From: Drosophila pseudoobscura | Lineage: Eukaryota; Arthropoda; Insecta; Diptera; Drosophilidae | Assembly: GCF_009870125.1 (NCBI RefSeq) | Contig: NC_046679.1 | Span: 20,088,001 to 20,152,000, forward strand | Length of the DNA: 64,000 nt | Reading direction: 5' to 3' | Part shown: positions 41,271 through 53,090 of the stretch, in pieces | Layout of the letters: every line of letters starts with the position of its first letter | Numbering within the stretch: the first letter of the stretch is position 1 | Translations under genes and position numbers: made by a program | The notes under the pieces: model-generated | Seen by the model: only the letters and a program-made list of their open reading frames with translations | The model's database searches: none | What the model was told of the DNA's origin: nothing

Positions 41271-42602
41271 ATGTTTCCAAATTACTGCTTTACCAAATCA
41301 ACCACACAGCACGGTTTCGACATTCTGAAGCGATCCTACACGGCCAAAGATGGCTACAAACGCGGTCCATCGCGCCGGCCATCGGAGCGTTCAGCAAGCT
41401 CTGCCAGGAATTTGACACCTCGCTTGGGAATGCGCTACGCGGACGTGTCAGGACCGGAATATCTAGGAAGATCCAACGTCAAGCATTCCAAGCGAAAACA
41501 GACACGGTCGAGCAGCATCAAAAATATGGCCTATAAGCCCCCATCAGCTCTTAAGCCGACTGCGCCACCACGAAACGTGGCCTTTCGACTGCCTGCCGTG
41601 GTATGTGTGAGCAAAGATTCGATGGCGGGCACAAAAAGTCCTGTACGCATATCGGCAGGCGACGACAAGACCGGACAACGCCATTGCGATCGCGATCGCG
41701 ATCGACACCCAGAAATGACCCACGATCCGAATCAGGAGCTACAGGAATCCTTTGCGGACTTCTTTAGCATCATTCACGACAATGTCCTGGAGACGGTTCA
41801 GGGAGCCGTGGAAAAAATGGTGTCCAAGTGCTTTGAGGAGTCCATATCAAAGATGGAGCGACTGTCGTCGGAGATGCAGCTTCAGGAGAAGTTGCTGAAC
41901 AAAATGTTTCGTGATATCAATGCCAGTAAGTTTTTGACTATGCAATATCACAACCAAAATATTCACTGTAGCCCCGCAGAAATCGACGATCAGAACGAGA
42001 CGAGCTTGAACCAGTTCAAGTTCATCACCCAAATGCTAATCGACAACCAAACCGTGCACTATAGAGCCCTCAACCAAGCCAAGTTGGACAGACGGCGCCA
42101 CCACGCCGAACGAGATTATGAGAGGGAGCGAGAGCGGGAACGGGAACGGGAACGTAGAAAAAGGCGATCGACAGGGGGAAACGATGAAAACGAACCCACT
42201 ATGAGAGGGCCACAGCATCAGTTGTGGCAGCAACAAGACCCCCACATATACCACACCGAAATGCGTCAGCCCTGCATGGAGGAGGAATGCAAGAAATGCC
42301 GACCATCGCCATCTGAGCCATCATCGATGCCACGCCTCCAGAATAGAACACCCGCCTCCAGCATGCCTAATCTGTCGAAGCAAGCCCTATCCGGTATCGG
42401 CAGTAACCGTGCTGTGCAACCCGAAGTCCAATCATTAAAGTCAAGGCACCACAGGCCCTCCAGCAGAAATCGTGCCTCTTGTCAGGAACCCTCTCAGATT
42501 TCCCGCCCAGTCCTGGCCTATCCGCCGTGCTTCCGTAGCAATCCAACTCCACGTCGTCGTGTCAATGGTGGTTCCAGCGTAGAAAATCTGCAAAAAAGAT
42601 AG
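41271..42602 (+). CDS. Uncharacterised basic coiled-coil protein, 443 aa
   Basis: I do not recognise a family. One frame runs from the first ATG (41271) to TAG and encodes 443 aa. The N-terminal 140 residues are rich in Ser, Arg, Lys and Pro and look disordered. Residues about 150-220 are amphipathic, with a likely coiled coil (pattern EKMVSKCFEESISKMERL, then QEKLLNKMFRD). Residues about 277-300 are an Arg-Glu repeat (ERERERERER) followed by RRKRRS, a plausible nuclear localisation signal. The C-terminus is again Ser/Pro/Arg-rich. There is no signal peptide or membrane segment. A 54-nt stretch at 41926-41979 has good GT-AG borders and a length divisible by three, so it may be spliced out, leaving 425 aa. 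The gene is compact and convergent with the gene at 43055-46205. The start and frame are secure; function is unknown. Confidence 0.75.
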   Translation: MFPNYCFTKSTTQHGFDILKRSYTAKDGYKRGPSRRPSERSASSARNLTPRLGMRYADVSGPEYLGRSNVKHSKRKQTRSSSIKNMAYKPPSALKPTAPPRNVAFRLPAVVCVSKDSMAGTKSPVRISAGDDKTGQRHCDRDRDRHPEMTHDPNQELQESFADFFSIIHDNVLETVQGAVEKMVSKCFEESISKMERLSSEMQLQEKLLNKMFRDINASKFLTMQYHNQNIHCSPAEIDDQNETSLNQFKFITQMLIDNQTVHYRALNQAKLDRRRHHAERDYERERERERERERRKRRSTGGNDENEPTMRGPQHQLWQQQDPHIYHTEMRQPCMEEECKKCRPSPSEPSSMPRLQNRTPASSMPNLSKQALSGIGSNRAVQPEVQSLKSRHHRPSSRNRASCQEPSQISRPVLAYPPCFRSNPTPRRRVNGGSSVENLQKR

Positions 42603-43054
42603 TATTTTGTCCATATTTAAGTTCAAAGCTCATCTGCGATGGCAGCCAGTTGTATGGCAAGAGACGGAATCAGAAAACGATTCGTATTCCTCTCTTGACA
42701 TACAACTTTCTGCCATTGTTTGTACTAAAATCATCCCAAAATTATAAAGATATATTATAAATTGTTGCAGAGCTCCTTTCTAAAGAGTTGCGAAACCCTT
42801 TCAAAACGTCAAGGCAATTCGCTTTCCATAGATTTAGAGATGTTTACATTCCATTGCATTTAAGAAAAGACAACCTTTGATCTTTTATTCATCTGAATGA
42901 CAAAAATATATTTAGTAAGTGACCACAAAGGGACACGCAAAAAGGAAATAAGTGCTCTCTGGGGTGCTTTAAGGGGAGCCTGTATAGAGAAGTTAGACGC
43001 TTCGGCTAGGCATCATTTTTCTTGAGGGAGTTTTAGAACCTATGTATTATACTT
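42603..43054. other. Gap between two convergent genes (shared 3' UTR space)
   Basis: The stop codons of the + gene (42602) and the - gene (43055) face each other across 452 nt. For the - gene there is an AATAAA on the minus strand at 42884-42889, about 170 nt after its stop. For the + gene I see only AT-rich variants and no canonical AATAAA. The transcripts may overlap at their 3' ends. Confidence 0.5.
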
Positions 43055-46000
43055 CTATGGCTGCACAACCCACATCTCATCGCTGGATTCATTAGCACTA
43101 TATCGCTCCCCATACACGGGGCGAGCGTCCACATAAACAATGTCTTTAAAGTTGCTGGAAATCGCGGCCATGGTGGGATGATCCATGATCAAGCAGCTGT
43201 CTTTATGGTTATCCAACATATTGGGTACATCGATAAACTTGGACATACGAATGGGCTTGAGCAAATTGCGGTTCTCGCCACACACGCCGCGCTCATGCGC
43301 GTAGACATATAAGCGAACTTTCACATCCCGGGGGAGCTTGTCATGGCTCATCAGCCAAAATACGTAGAGCTGATTTTCGTCAACAGGTTGTGGCTCCGTT
43401 TCAGGAAAGTGCACTGGACCAGCCCGTGGATAAATTGAATCGGATGTTACATCAGTCTTCTCTTCATCATCCAGATCGGGGTTCGGTTCCACCTTCACTT
43501 CCTTTTTGTCTATAATTTCCGGAAGATATTCGGTATTATGGAAATCCACAGCATCCGACAAAGAGAACGCAGTGCGAGGTGTGTCCAACTCGTTTTCATG
43601 GAATTCATCGCTTTCAATGGTTTCACGTACCAGTGCACTCTTGTCGATCTTGGCGAACATCACAGTGACTAATAGGTGCTCCGCAAAGTAAAGTTCACGC
43701 GTTGGCAAACCCAAATTTCGGATGTACCGGGGGCGGTGCGATTTAGTTTTGTGCTTTCCGTCCAGTATGGCCAACATGCAAATGCAGTAGTTCAGTCGGG
43801 GGGGATAGCAGACCGGGGAGAACAGGCAGATCATGCGGTCGCCCATCCAGATCTCTTCCATGCGGCGGCAGTGGTTGGTGAGGAAATGTGACATCACGAT
43901 ACTCGGGCTCAGATCTTGTCCACAGCCTTGAATGGGGCAAGGAAAGCTACAGGGAATTAAAGTCTCTGAAAAGCTCTTGCTAATATACCGGCGCAGACCG
44001 ACACTGACGTTGTTGATGGCATGGAAATCGGGTCGCGGAAGCTGCTGGTTAACATAAAACTCGCTGAAAGAGTCGCTGTTTGGGGTGCGGATGCACAGCC
44101 CCTGAGTCTCGGCCTGAGTGGCCCGCTCGTTACCGGTTTGCAAGGGCTCCTCCAAGATGGTTTTCAGGCGGCCCTCGTGTATCCAAGACCATTTATACAA
44201 TTCAAAGCTGTTGATCGTGTCTCCGAGCGGACGCTTACGCTGCTCCAACATGAACACCTCCACCACGTGCACGGCGAAGCGGCAACGGAGTAGAGTGCGA
44301 CTGAGAATGTCCATTTTCCTGTTTATGGCGTAGTTGTAGAGGACGCGAAAGTATGCGCAGACCATATATTTGGCCATGTCCTCAGTCACTGGGATACTCT
44401 GCGAAATGCGGTCACTATACGTAAACTCCTGGATCATCATGTCCAGCTGCTCATCGGACGACTGTATCACCTCTTCTAGAGGTGCCTCCAGAAGCCAAAA
44501 TATAGGGTAAAAGCCTTCTAATAGGTACCACTGGAAGATCAACTCGTCACGAACTGGGCAGCGGTGGTGATAGAATCTCTCCATGCAGCCCAGAATTCGA
44601 TCATGCAAACCCACCAGTGTAGGCTGGTGGTAGGCCACGGTCCACAGGATCTTTATCGATACCTCGTCCAACTCAAAATAGCTCCGAAAGTCGCCTTCCC
44701 GTGGTATCTTCTGGCCCTTGAACCTCGCTGGCCGTTTCCCTTCCCACATACTTGATCTGTCCGTATCCGCCTCGGTTCGCATAGCGGAAACACCTGAGTT
44801 CCAGCTCATCGCACCGTCGATGCCTCCAATGGACTCGAACGATTGGGACGACATCGATTGTGGTGTGAATCTTCCATCGGTCCATGTATCTGGAAGCTTC
44901 GAGAGATCACCCAAGACGCTCCTTCTTGGCCGACCGCTCTGACCATCTGTTGGCTCGAACTGAAGTTCCAATTCATCGCCCGAACAACTCTGTCTATTCT
45001 TACACCCAGCGGCGTTGTAAAGAATGGGTCCCACCGGCTTGTCGGGCATCGCTGGCGTCGGTATTCGCGACTTCAACGGCATCAGGTGACGGGTCATCAG
45101 TTGGTTCTTCAACAGTTCTCCCGTCAGAGTATTAATGTCCTCCTTGCTCGTTAACCGGTCTCCCTTTAGTGAAGAAGAGTCCTCCTGGCTGACGCTTGCA
45201 GACAGCTGATAAGAGCGGCCAGGTACTCTGTATAATGTCATATAGGACGATGAGGGGGTTGCAGAAGTATGTTCTGCAGAGGGCATTGACTGGGTATTGC
45301 ATCTTTGGTAAGTGTCCTTGTGTTTAGGATTTGCTGTGATGTTCTTAGGTTTATCCTCGGATTGCTCTTTATGGTGGTCCTCGGTCTCCACCATCACTAG
45401 GACCCTGACCCGCTTAATTTTTAACTTATCCTTCAAGTCAGCTGCTCTTCCCTCCTGCTCTGAAATTTCGTTCATGCCTATGGGCACAGACGTACCTGGT
45501 GGGGGCGATGGTTGGCGTGACAGAGGAGGACCTGTGAAGGAGAGATATAGCGGAGATCCCGTAGGCTTTCTAGCAGGCCACTTACACTCCACAAAAGACT
45601 GGCGTGGCATCTCCAAGCTGCTGCTTGACGGATAGACCGGGGTCGATTCCGTGGACAAGGGATCAGATGAAGCCAAGCTCACCGAAGATGGTGGGGTGAT
45701 GCTCATGGTTGTACATATGTCCATTGGACGGTTGCGTTTTATGCTTAAATCGTATGGCATTGGATCTTCGGGTGTCATCCTCTCGTCCGGGGAGCTGGAA
45801 CCTTGAAGCGAATTTATTTGATATTACGCACATTCTTTTAATAGAAACCATATAGGCCTTACCTTTGCGAATAGGAGAACTGGCGTCACTTTTTGAACAC
45901 AGGAGCCTTGAAGATCCCTGATCGTGATTGTAGCTGTCGCGGCAGCACTTACCCTCGTCACTATCGGATGATCCAAACATAGAGTAGTCGCTGCTGCCAC

Positions 46001-46205
46001 TATCGGGTGATCCAAGCAAAGAGTAGTCGCTGTCTAATGATCCAAGCCACATTTTGGGATCAGCACTGGCTGTGTTGTTTGTCTCTGATGAGTTCTTCTC
46101 AGTATTGTCGATGCGGCGTTGGATTGACTTCGAAGGGGGATCGTTGCGATTGCCCTCCGAGTCAAGACGTGAGGCCTGCCCATGATACCGATCGAGGTGT
46201 TCCAT
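43055..46205 (-). CDS. Large protein with C-terminal DUF4729-like zinc-binding region, about 1029 aa
   Basis: Two exons are supported: 46205-45863 (first ATG, 343 nt) and 45801-43055. The 61-nt intron has GTAAGG and TTCAAG borders, and the phases agree. The N-terminal 450 residues are Ser/Pro-rich and probably disordered, with a DSDYS-type tandem repeat around residues 47-75. Residues about 480-690 are a helical, Trp/Tyr/Leu-rich region that I cannot assign. From about residue 725 there is CPIQGC...HFLTNH (CX4C-X11-HX4H), a zinc-finger-like start. It is followed by a Cys- and aromatic-rich domain that resembles DUF4729, a family expanded in Drosophila and often testis-expressed; that match is from memory. 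The start is the ATG at 46205, because the frame upstream of it has no ATG before a stop. An alternative start at 45778 would skip exon 1 and give 907 aa. Function is unknown. Confidence 0.75.
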
Positions 46206-46339
46206 GCCGAGCTCGCAATACGTATCCAAGTCGATAAACAGTTCGACGCTTTACGTTCTGCGCCTTAACTTTTTTTCTTTACTAAAATGCCAAAAATAGT
46301 TTTGATAGATTTTTACGTTTTATATTCAGCTATGCCTGG

Positions 46340-46760
46340 CTGATTGGGTTCTTTCGAAGTAATTTTCCAGGACTACTAGGGTTCGTATTGATTGCCTTGG
46401 TCATCTTTTTCAAATTCTCTTTTTTCCTCTTCTTGGTCTTGGGCACTGCTCCAATGGCACTCTCCATATAGTGGACGAGGACTCCTTCGGCTCAGCAATA
46501 AGATTTCGACCAATGAAATTTTCGTTTTCGAAAATCGATGCTACGTATTTTGTTAGTGGATTCTGGGGACCGACTCAGAGCTAGCCGAGTAGGCGAAGGG
46601 TAGCCCAAAAGACAATTGTCAATTGCAATTGAAGACCAGCGTTGGCTTGCAACTCTTCGACTAATAGCTGGGAGACGTGACCGTGGAGATTGGTACCATA
46701 TCTGGGGTACTGGGGTACTAGAAGGGTATCTGTCTTTAAGGTAAAGCTAGCCAACTCTAA
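46340..46760 (-). pseudogene. Possible decayed coding remnant
   Basis: On the minus strand, several adjacent frames read like protein but are broken by stops and frame changes. One is a 60-codon open stretch without an ATG at 46581-46766. Another, at about 46345-46505, ends in a Lys-rich tail (KTKKRKKENLKKMTK) with a stop in GCATAG. The pieces lie in order but not in one frame, as expected for a decayed retrocopy. I cannot name a parent gene. It may equally be chance in a short intergenic region. Confidence 0.2.
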
Positions 46761-47042
46761 TGTCACATCTGCATTGGGCTATGGCGAAAATGTTTATCCA
46801 TGGATCGTGACTGGAGTTGTTAAAGTGTTTACAAAATGTTTAAATCTGTTATATCTACAAATCATATCCAGAAATATAAAAACCAAAAATTCCAAGAAAT
46901 TTCGAACAAATTTTGAATATAATATTAAGAACCAAATACCCGGAAAAGTTAAACCTAGTTCGAGTGTACACATCCGCAATTACATAATTTATAAGTGATG
47001 CTTTCTCCAGCTTATTGTTTAGTCGATATTTTGTACTGCTGA

Positions 47043-48762
47043 TTATAAATTATTAGTTCTCTTCTTCAGCTCCACACCCTCATAATATTTATTCTTTCGC
47101 AAATATCGTTGAACAAATGGAGCGAGAAGTTCCTCATCTACATCCTTGACATCCTGACGACCGAATATGAATGTGGCCAGGTTCGCGATGATAATTGTGA
47201 GCGATGCACCCAACAAGGCGTATAACAAAAACGAAACGTGGTACACAGAGGATCCACTGTGATGCTCCCTGAATAAAGGCAATCGAAATAGTTACACAGA
47301 ACTTGTCGTTTATAGTCAAGACTTACTGTTCCGATGTAGAGTTGAGGTATCGATTCATATCAAACTCATAGTCGCAATTCTCAACGGAGACAGGTAGTTT
47401 TTTGTGTCTGAAGGATCCTGTGACATTGGCGATCTGAGCGTTGACAGCTATCCAGGCCATGGTTAAAAATGCACAAATGCTTCCCACAAAGGTGCTCTGC
47501 AAAAAAGCCAAAAGCCAATTATGAAAGAAGTTAAATAAGGAGCTTTCTTCTTACCTTTTCGCCCACCCAAGGCATTAGCATCCCAACCGTGAAAACGCCC
47601 AACATGGGCCCGTACAAGCTCGACTGGAGTGTTGCCGACAACTGCAGCACCATGCCCAGTTTCTCCACCACATAGACCATAAAAATAGAGCTAATTCCAA
47701 AGATGATCACCACCAAACGCATTGTCAGAGCCACATGGCTCTCTTTCATCGATTTTCCCATCTTTGGGCGTACAAAGTCCTCCAGGATAACGGCGGACAA
47801 AGAGTTCAGCAACGTGGAAAGCGAGCTCAAGGCTGCGCTAAAGACGGCCGAAACGAAAAGTCCTGGCAGGCCAGGAACAACACCCAAGACGCGCATCACC
47901 AGCAGAGGTACCAGCTGATCCCGACGTCCAGCCAGCTAAATGAAATAACAGTTTTACAAAAAACATACTCGCTGATGTACAGAATTTGTCTTAGTTAAAA
48001 TATCGCTTCCTTCTCCTTACAACAGTAACTTAATGAGTACTACTTACACCTGTTGACATGGGATCGCAGTCGTAGTAGGTGGCATAGCACACCAAACCGA
48101 TATAGATACAGCCACAGTAGAGCAGAATCAGACCAATGGTAAAGGTGTAAAGGGTTTGTTTGATGTGCTTCAGTGATGGCAGAGACATGAAACGCTGCAC
48201 TGTGGCCTGATTGATGGAAGTGCTCTGAAGCTTGAAGATTACACCGCCCACAAACACAGAGAATACACTCAGCCGAACGGTGGGATCCATAGTCCAACTG
48301 GAGTTTTAAAGAAATGTTAAATGAGAATGTATCTCTATGCTGATGGAGGATCATCTTACTCTGGCGTATTGAGACGTCCACCTTCCTGATTGCGCCGCCA
48401 GACAACACCGAATCCACCCAAATCCAAAGTTCCTTTTATCATGATAACAATCAGGGATCCATACATGATCACGCTCTGTACCACATCGGTGTAGACAACG
48501 CCCTTGAGGCCACCCACACAGGTGTAAAAGGTGCAAATGACGATCACAATGGGTGTGATGGTGTGAATCCCAATTCCAGTCACCTGGTTGAAGGTAAGGG
48601 CCGGAACGTAGACAGCTATGGGTAGCCACACAATCTAAAAAGATAGATAATCAGTTAATGGATATTCAACTGAAAATCCTAGTGTGATCATCTTACCGCT
48701 TTCAGCACGAAAAGGGCTGCCCCAAACAAACGCATTCGCCTGCTGAAACGTCTCTCAAAGTA
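47043..48762 (-). CDS. kumpel: SLC5 transporter, alternative 3' cassette 5
   Basis: This is the most distal of five tandem 3' cassettes. The exons are 48762-48697, 48634-48360, 48297-48048, 47935-47555, 47496-47327 and 47268-47043 (TAA). Joined to the shared exons they give 688 aa. The cassette encodes the later membrane segments of a sodium:solute symporter, including the invariant SSLST of the sodium site at residues 467-471. The 275-nt second exon equals the sum of three exons in cassettes 2-4 (52+68+155), so two introns present there are absent here. It ends in a C-terminal tail after FIFGRQD. The entry exon is preceded by CTTTCAG. I see no canonical AATAAA within about 150 nt of the stop, unlike the other cassettes. 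Confidence 0.85.
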
Positions 48763-48956
48763 CTGAAAGAATGAGTATGTATAAGTATGTATATTGGTTC
48801 GCCAGATCTAAAAAAAACTCTGATTCTGGTGGAAAGGCACAGGCAGGAATAGCTAAAAGAGTCAAGCTTCAGCATTCGGTTAGGTGTGGGTACAAAACAA
48901 TTCTTACATCTAAGAAAAACTACAAAGATGCAATGCATTAGTTGATAGAATACACA

Positions 48957-48962
48957 TTTATT
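48957..48962 (-). terminator. kumpel: Polyadenylation signal of cassette 4
   Basis: AATAAA on the minus strand, 28 nt past the TAG of cassette 4 and about 195 nt before the entry acceptor of cassette 5. Confidence 0.6.
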
Positions 48963-48990
48963 GCGATATCTTAATAAAAGATGACTACTT

Positions 48991-50859
48991 CTAGGACTTT
49001 TCAGGCAGATCCAGTTTTGGTTGAGTCACAGATTCATGGAGTGCCAGCTCCGTTTTATCACCACAGGCCACACTCTCGTATTCGCCGTACCAGAATTTGC
49101 GCAGGACAGGGCTAACCAGTTCCTTATCCACCAGCCGAGGATCCTGCCGCCCAAAGTATAGGGTGGCCAAGAGCGATCCGACTAAGGTGCCCACAGATCC
49201 AACTGTAGTGTACCACAAAAACGAGATCTCATGGATACTAAAGCTCTTGTCTTCAGCTGGGGTTCTGTGATGGAAAAAAGGATAACATTAAGATATTTTC
49301 CTGCTTGGCTTCGCCCACTTGGGACAATATACATACGCCATTGTAGTGGCATTCCAGTTGTCAGGCAGATCGAAAAGATAGTCGCAATCCTCCACAGAGA
49401 CGGGCTTCGTGGGCGACGTCATTTGGCCAGTAAATATGGCGATTTGAGCTCTTACCACAATATAGGCTGTGAAGGTTGAGGCACACGAAATGCCAGTGAG
49501 GAGACTCTTCAATGGGGAGGGTTAATTGTCATAAAATACAAAAAAAAATCCATTGTAAATCAAACCTCGGTTTTTACAAATGGCAGAAGCATTCCCACAC
49601 TGAAAGCTCCCAGGAGGGGACCGCAAGTAATGGCAGCCACTGTCGAGGACAACTGCATGACCAGACCAAGTTTCTCCACAATTGGAACACTGGCCATTGA
49701 CAGTAGACCAAAGGCCACAACCACACCCCTCAGCACGAAGGCGGTTTGACGCTCGGTCAGGGGCTTCTTGCGGAACGGTTCTATGAAGTCCGTCAGAATC
49801 ACACCCGACAGGGAGTTGAGTGCCGTGGAAAGTGAACTAAGAGCAGCACTAAACACTCCAGCCACAAAGAGCCCCACCAGGCCGGGAAAAGTCCCAACAC
49901 TTTTCATCACATACAGAGGGATAACTTGATCCTTTGCACGGGCCAACTGCAAGATAGATATAGTATTACAAATTATAATTTCTTATAATGATCTACTTAC
50001 ACCAGTAGTAATGGGATCGCAGTGATAGAATTCAGCAAATGCCAGCATTCCAATATAAACGCACATCAATAGGACAATCATAAAGCCAGTTAACGATAAT
50101 AGTATTGCTTGTTTCACTGCTCTGAAGTTTGGCAAGGTAAGATATCTCTGCACAATGCTCTGGTTGATGCCATTTGCCTGGAGCTTGAAGAAAGCCCCAC
50201 CGATGAACAAAGCAAGGACACCCATTCGCACAGTAGGATCTAAGGTCATGCTGAAGAAGATTCATTCATTAAGCATGGCAATCCTATAAGCATGAAGATT
50301 GAGACCTTAAAAATAAACTTACTCTGGACCAACCAACCGGTCGAACTGGCGATTCCGGTCGAGCACAACATTCAAGCCACCCAAGTCCAAGGTGCCCTTG
50401 ACGATGACAAAGGCCATGGAACCTATCATCACAATGCCCTGAATCACATCTGTCCATACGACGCCCTTTATGCCGCCCTAAAAACCATAAGGTTTTTTAA
50501 TTCATCTCAGGAGAAACTTATGTGAGAGCGAGGTTTTTGGGTACTTACAACACTGGTATATAAAATGCATACCATACTGGTCATGGGAACAATCTTGCTA
50601 ACACTTATCCCAGAAACTGTAGAACAAGGAAAAGATGAAGATATACTCGCATAACAAGCCAGGATTAAGACGGGATTAACGTACCTTGGTTTAAAGTCAG
50701 GGCCGGAACATAAATGCATATGGGCTGCCAAAGTATCTGAGATATAAAAATGATTAGTTTTGAGAGAACAATCAAGCCAGAACTTCTACTCACATTCATC
50801 ACAACAAAAAGACAGGATCCAAAGATGCGGATACGCCTGTCGAAACGTCTTTCGAAATA
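48991..50859 (-). CDS. kumpel: SLC5 transporter, alternative 3' cassette 4
   Basis: The exons are 50859-50794, 50736-50685, 50616-50549, 50477-50323, 50250-50001, 49946-49566, 49506-49337 and 49264-48991 (TAG). Joined to the shared exons they give 704 aa, the longest form. All junction phases equal those of the other cassettes and the frame is intact. The sodium-site SSLST is conserved at 467-471. It is the most divergent copy in the region around residues 256-295. The usual IWLP is LWQP, and the segment after the second exon reads SISVSKIVPMTSM where other cassettes have TGIGIHTITPIV-like sequence. The donor at 49565 reads GTTTGA, which is weak. The C-terminal tail is long, polar and unlike the others. 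Confidence 0.85.
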
Positions 50860-51005
50860 CTACAATAAATAGATCAAACAGAAAGCAGAACATAGATTAT
50901 TTTGATGAATGCGTATTTACAGGGTGGACTGATAAAGTGATATATGCATGCTTGGACAAAACACTGCCAAATAAAAGTCGTTTAGGCAGAGGGAAATAGT
51001 ATATC

Positions 51006-51011
51006 TTTATT
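51006..51011 (-). terminator. kumpel: Polyadenylation signal of cassette 3
   Basis: AATAAA on the minus strand, 41 nt past the TAG of cassette 3. Confidence 0.6.
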
Positions 51012-51052
51012 TGTCAAACTTAAGAATCATTTACAGTGTCAGCATCGCAATC

Positions 51053-52903
51053 CTAGCGCTTAAACAGATCCTGCATATTCACGGCCTGGCAGTTTTTGTT
51101 GGGCAGGAATCGACGCATGCAGGGCGTGATCAAGGCGGGATCCATTTGAGACAGGTCCTCCCAGCCAAAAAACAGGCTAGCCAGCAGAGAAAAAACTGTG
51201 CAAATGACCCCGCCAAAAGCGGTGTACCAGAAAAAGGATAAGTGGTAAAGATTACGCTCCGAAGGACTGGAATAGATGGAGAAATATCGATGTTAAAGAT
51301 GAACCCATAGAGATCCTATACTTACCTGTAATCATGGATGGCCTGAAAGACAGTGGCGTTATCGAAGCTGTAATCACAGCCCTCGACTGAAACGGGCATC
51401 TTGGGATAACGAATCTCGCCATTCATTTTCCCCAGCTGAGCCTTCACACATATCCAGCCCAGGGCCAGGAAGGAAACAAGGCTGCCCACCATGACACTCT
51501 GGCAAGGAACCCATTCAAATGAAGGAAAAATTGTATTATATATCAGAGGATAACTCACCTTTCCTTTGACCCATGGCAGACCCACGCCCATGCAATAAAT
51601 GCCCAAAAGTGGACCCATTGTCACGGCCGATGTGGTTGTGACCAGCGGAATGACATTTCCCAGCTTCTCCACGATGTTAACCATCCCGATGCATGAGAAG
51701 CCAAAGCCAACGACAATTGCACGCAGCCAAAACGCAGTCTGGCGCTCAGTTAGGGGTTTCCTCAGCAAGGGTCGCACAATATCTTGAGTGACCACACAAG
51801 CCAATGAATTGAGACCCGTAGAAAGGGAACTAAGGGCTGCACTGAAGACCCCGGCAACAAAAAGTCCGGGCAAACCCGGCCACGATCCTAGAGTACGCAT
51901 CATCAGTAGCGAAGGGAGCTGATCACTAGCCTTGGCCAGCTAGATAGATATGCAATAGAATATTACGGAACATTATTTTAAGAGTACTCTGATAGCGAGT
52001 GGGATTACCTTTGTGCTAATGGGATCACAGTCATGGTAGACGGCATAGGACACCAAGCCCATGTAGCAGCAACAGCTCAAGAGGAATATTAAGAGCAAGG
52101 TAAAAACTAGCATGCAACGCTTCGCATGCTCATAGCTGGGCAAGGAGAGGAAGCGCTGAATAGAGACTTGATTGACATCCGAGGATTGCATCTTGTGAAG
52201 AGTGCCGCCCACAATCACAGATAACATGGACAATCGCACGGTGGGATCCCATGTCCATCTAAGCTTAGGAACTAAACGATTAAGTGGAAAACCCTGCATC
52301 AATATGGTGCAATACTGACTCTGGCACATTAAGACGTCCGCTGTCCTCGTTGCGTTGCAGAACAACAGGCAGTCCGCCCACATCGTAGGTGCCCTTGATG
52401 CACACCGCCAAAATGGAGCCGAACATCACGAAACTCTGTATGACATCTGTCCAAATGACGGCCTTCAATCCACCCTGAAATGACAAAGACTTCGAGTTGC
52501 CTCCACACTGACAAAATGGTAGCAAGATTTAATTGGACCTCACCACACACGTGTAGAAGATGCAGATGATGCACACAATGGGCATGATTACATATATGCC
52601 AGTGCCGGTTACTGGATGCAATATACCAATAATTCCGCATACGAACGAGTAAACATATATACGTTTATGAATAGACAATGGGTTCTTAGGCATGCTGATG
52701 CACTAGAAAAATAACACTCACCCTGGTTATAGGTGATAGCCGGGACGTAAATGGCTACAGGCAACCAGAGCATCTGCGGGAGAAAGCGGACATAGTTTGA
52801 GACTTGGTTAAAATAAATGTTGGGCTGAAGTACTTACCGTGCCTACTATGAAGAGTATGGCTCCGAAATTGCGTATGCCAGCACCATAGCGATATTGAAA
52901 ATA
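51053..52903 (-). CDS. kumpel: SLC5 transporter, alternative 3' cassette 3
   Basis: The exons are 52903-52838, 52773-52722, 52611-52544, 52474-52320, 52258-52009, 51939-51559, 51498-51326 and 51266-51053 (TAG), giving 685 aa with the shared part. The entry exon reads YFQYRYGAGIRNFGAILF, closely matching cassette 2 (YFQLRYGAGIRNLGAVLF). The sodium-site SSLST is at 467-471. The last intron and last exon are nearly identical to those of cassette 2. The frame here stops at KR*, while cassette 2 continues for 12 more codons. The donor at 52319 is GTCAGT. Together with cassette 2 it is the youngest duplication of the array. Confidence 0.87.
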
Positions 52904-53076
52904 CTAAAGTGTTTCAAGGGTTTTGGTCAGTTTTAATCGCTTGAAGGATTTAACTATTTGAAATAGTATTCAATAAGACAGACTTTAGTATCATGCACAA
53001 CCATACAGATGCAAGATTAGTTACAAGTCAGACTTAAGAAAAAAAATAGTAGTTCAGGCAAAAGTAAAACTGCATC

Positions 53077-53082
53077 TTTATT
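53077..53082 (-). terminator. kumpel: Polyadenylation signal of cassette 2
   Basis: AATAAA on the minus strand, 8 nt past the TAA of cassette 2, so a very short 3' UTR is possible. Confidence 0.55.
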
Positions 53083-53090
53083 GTTTTAGC

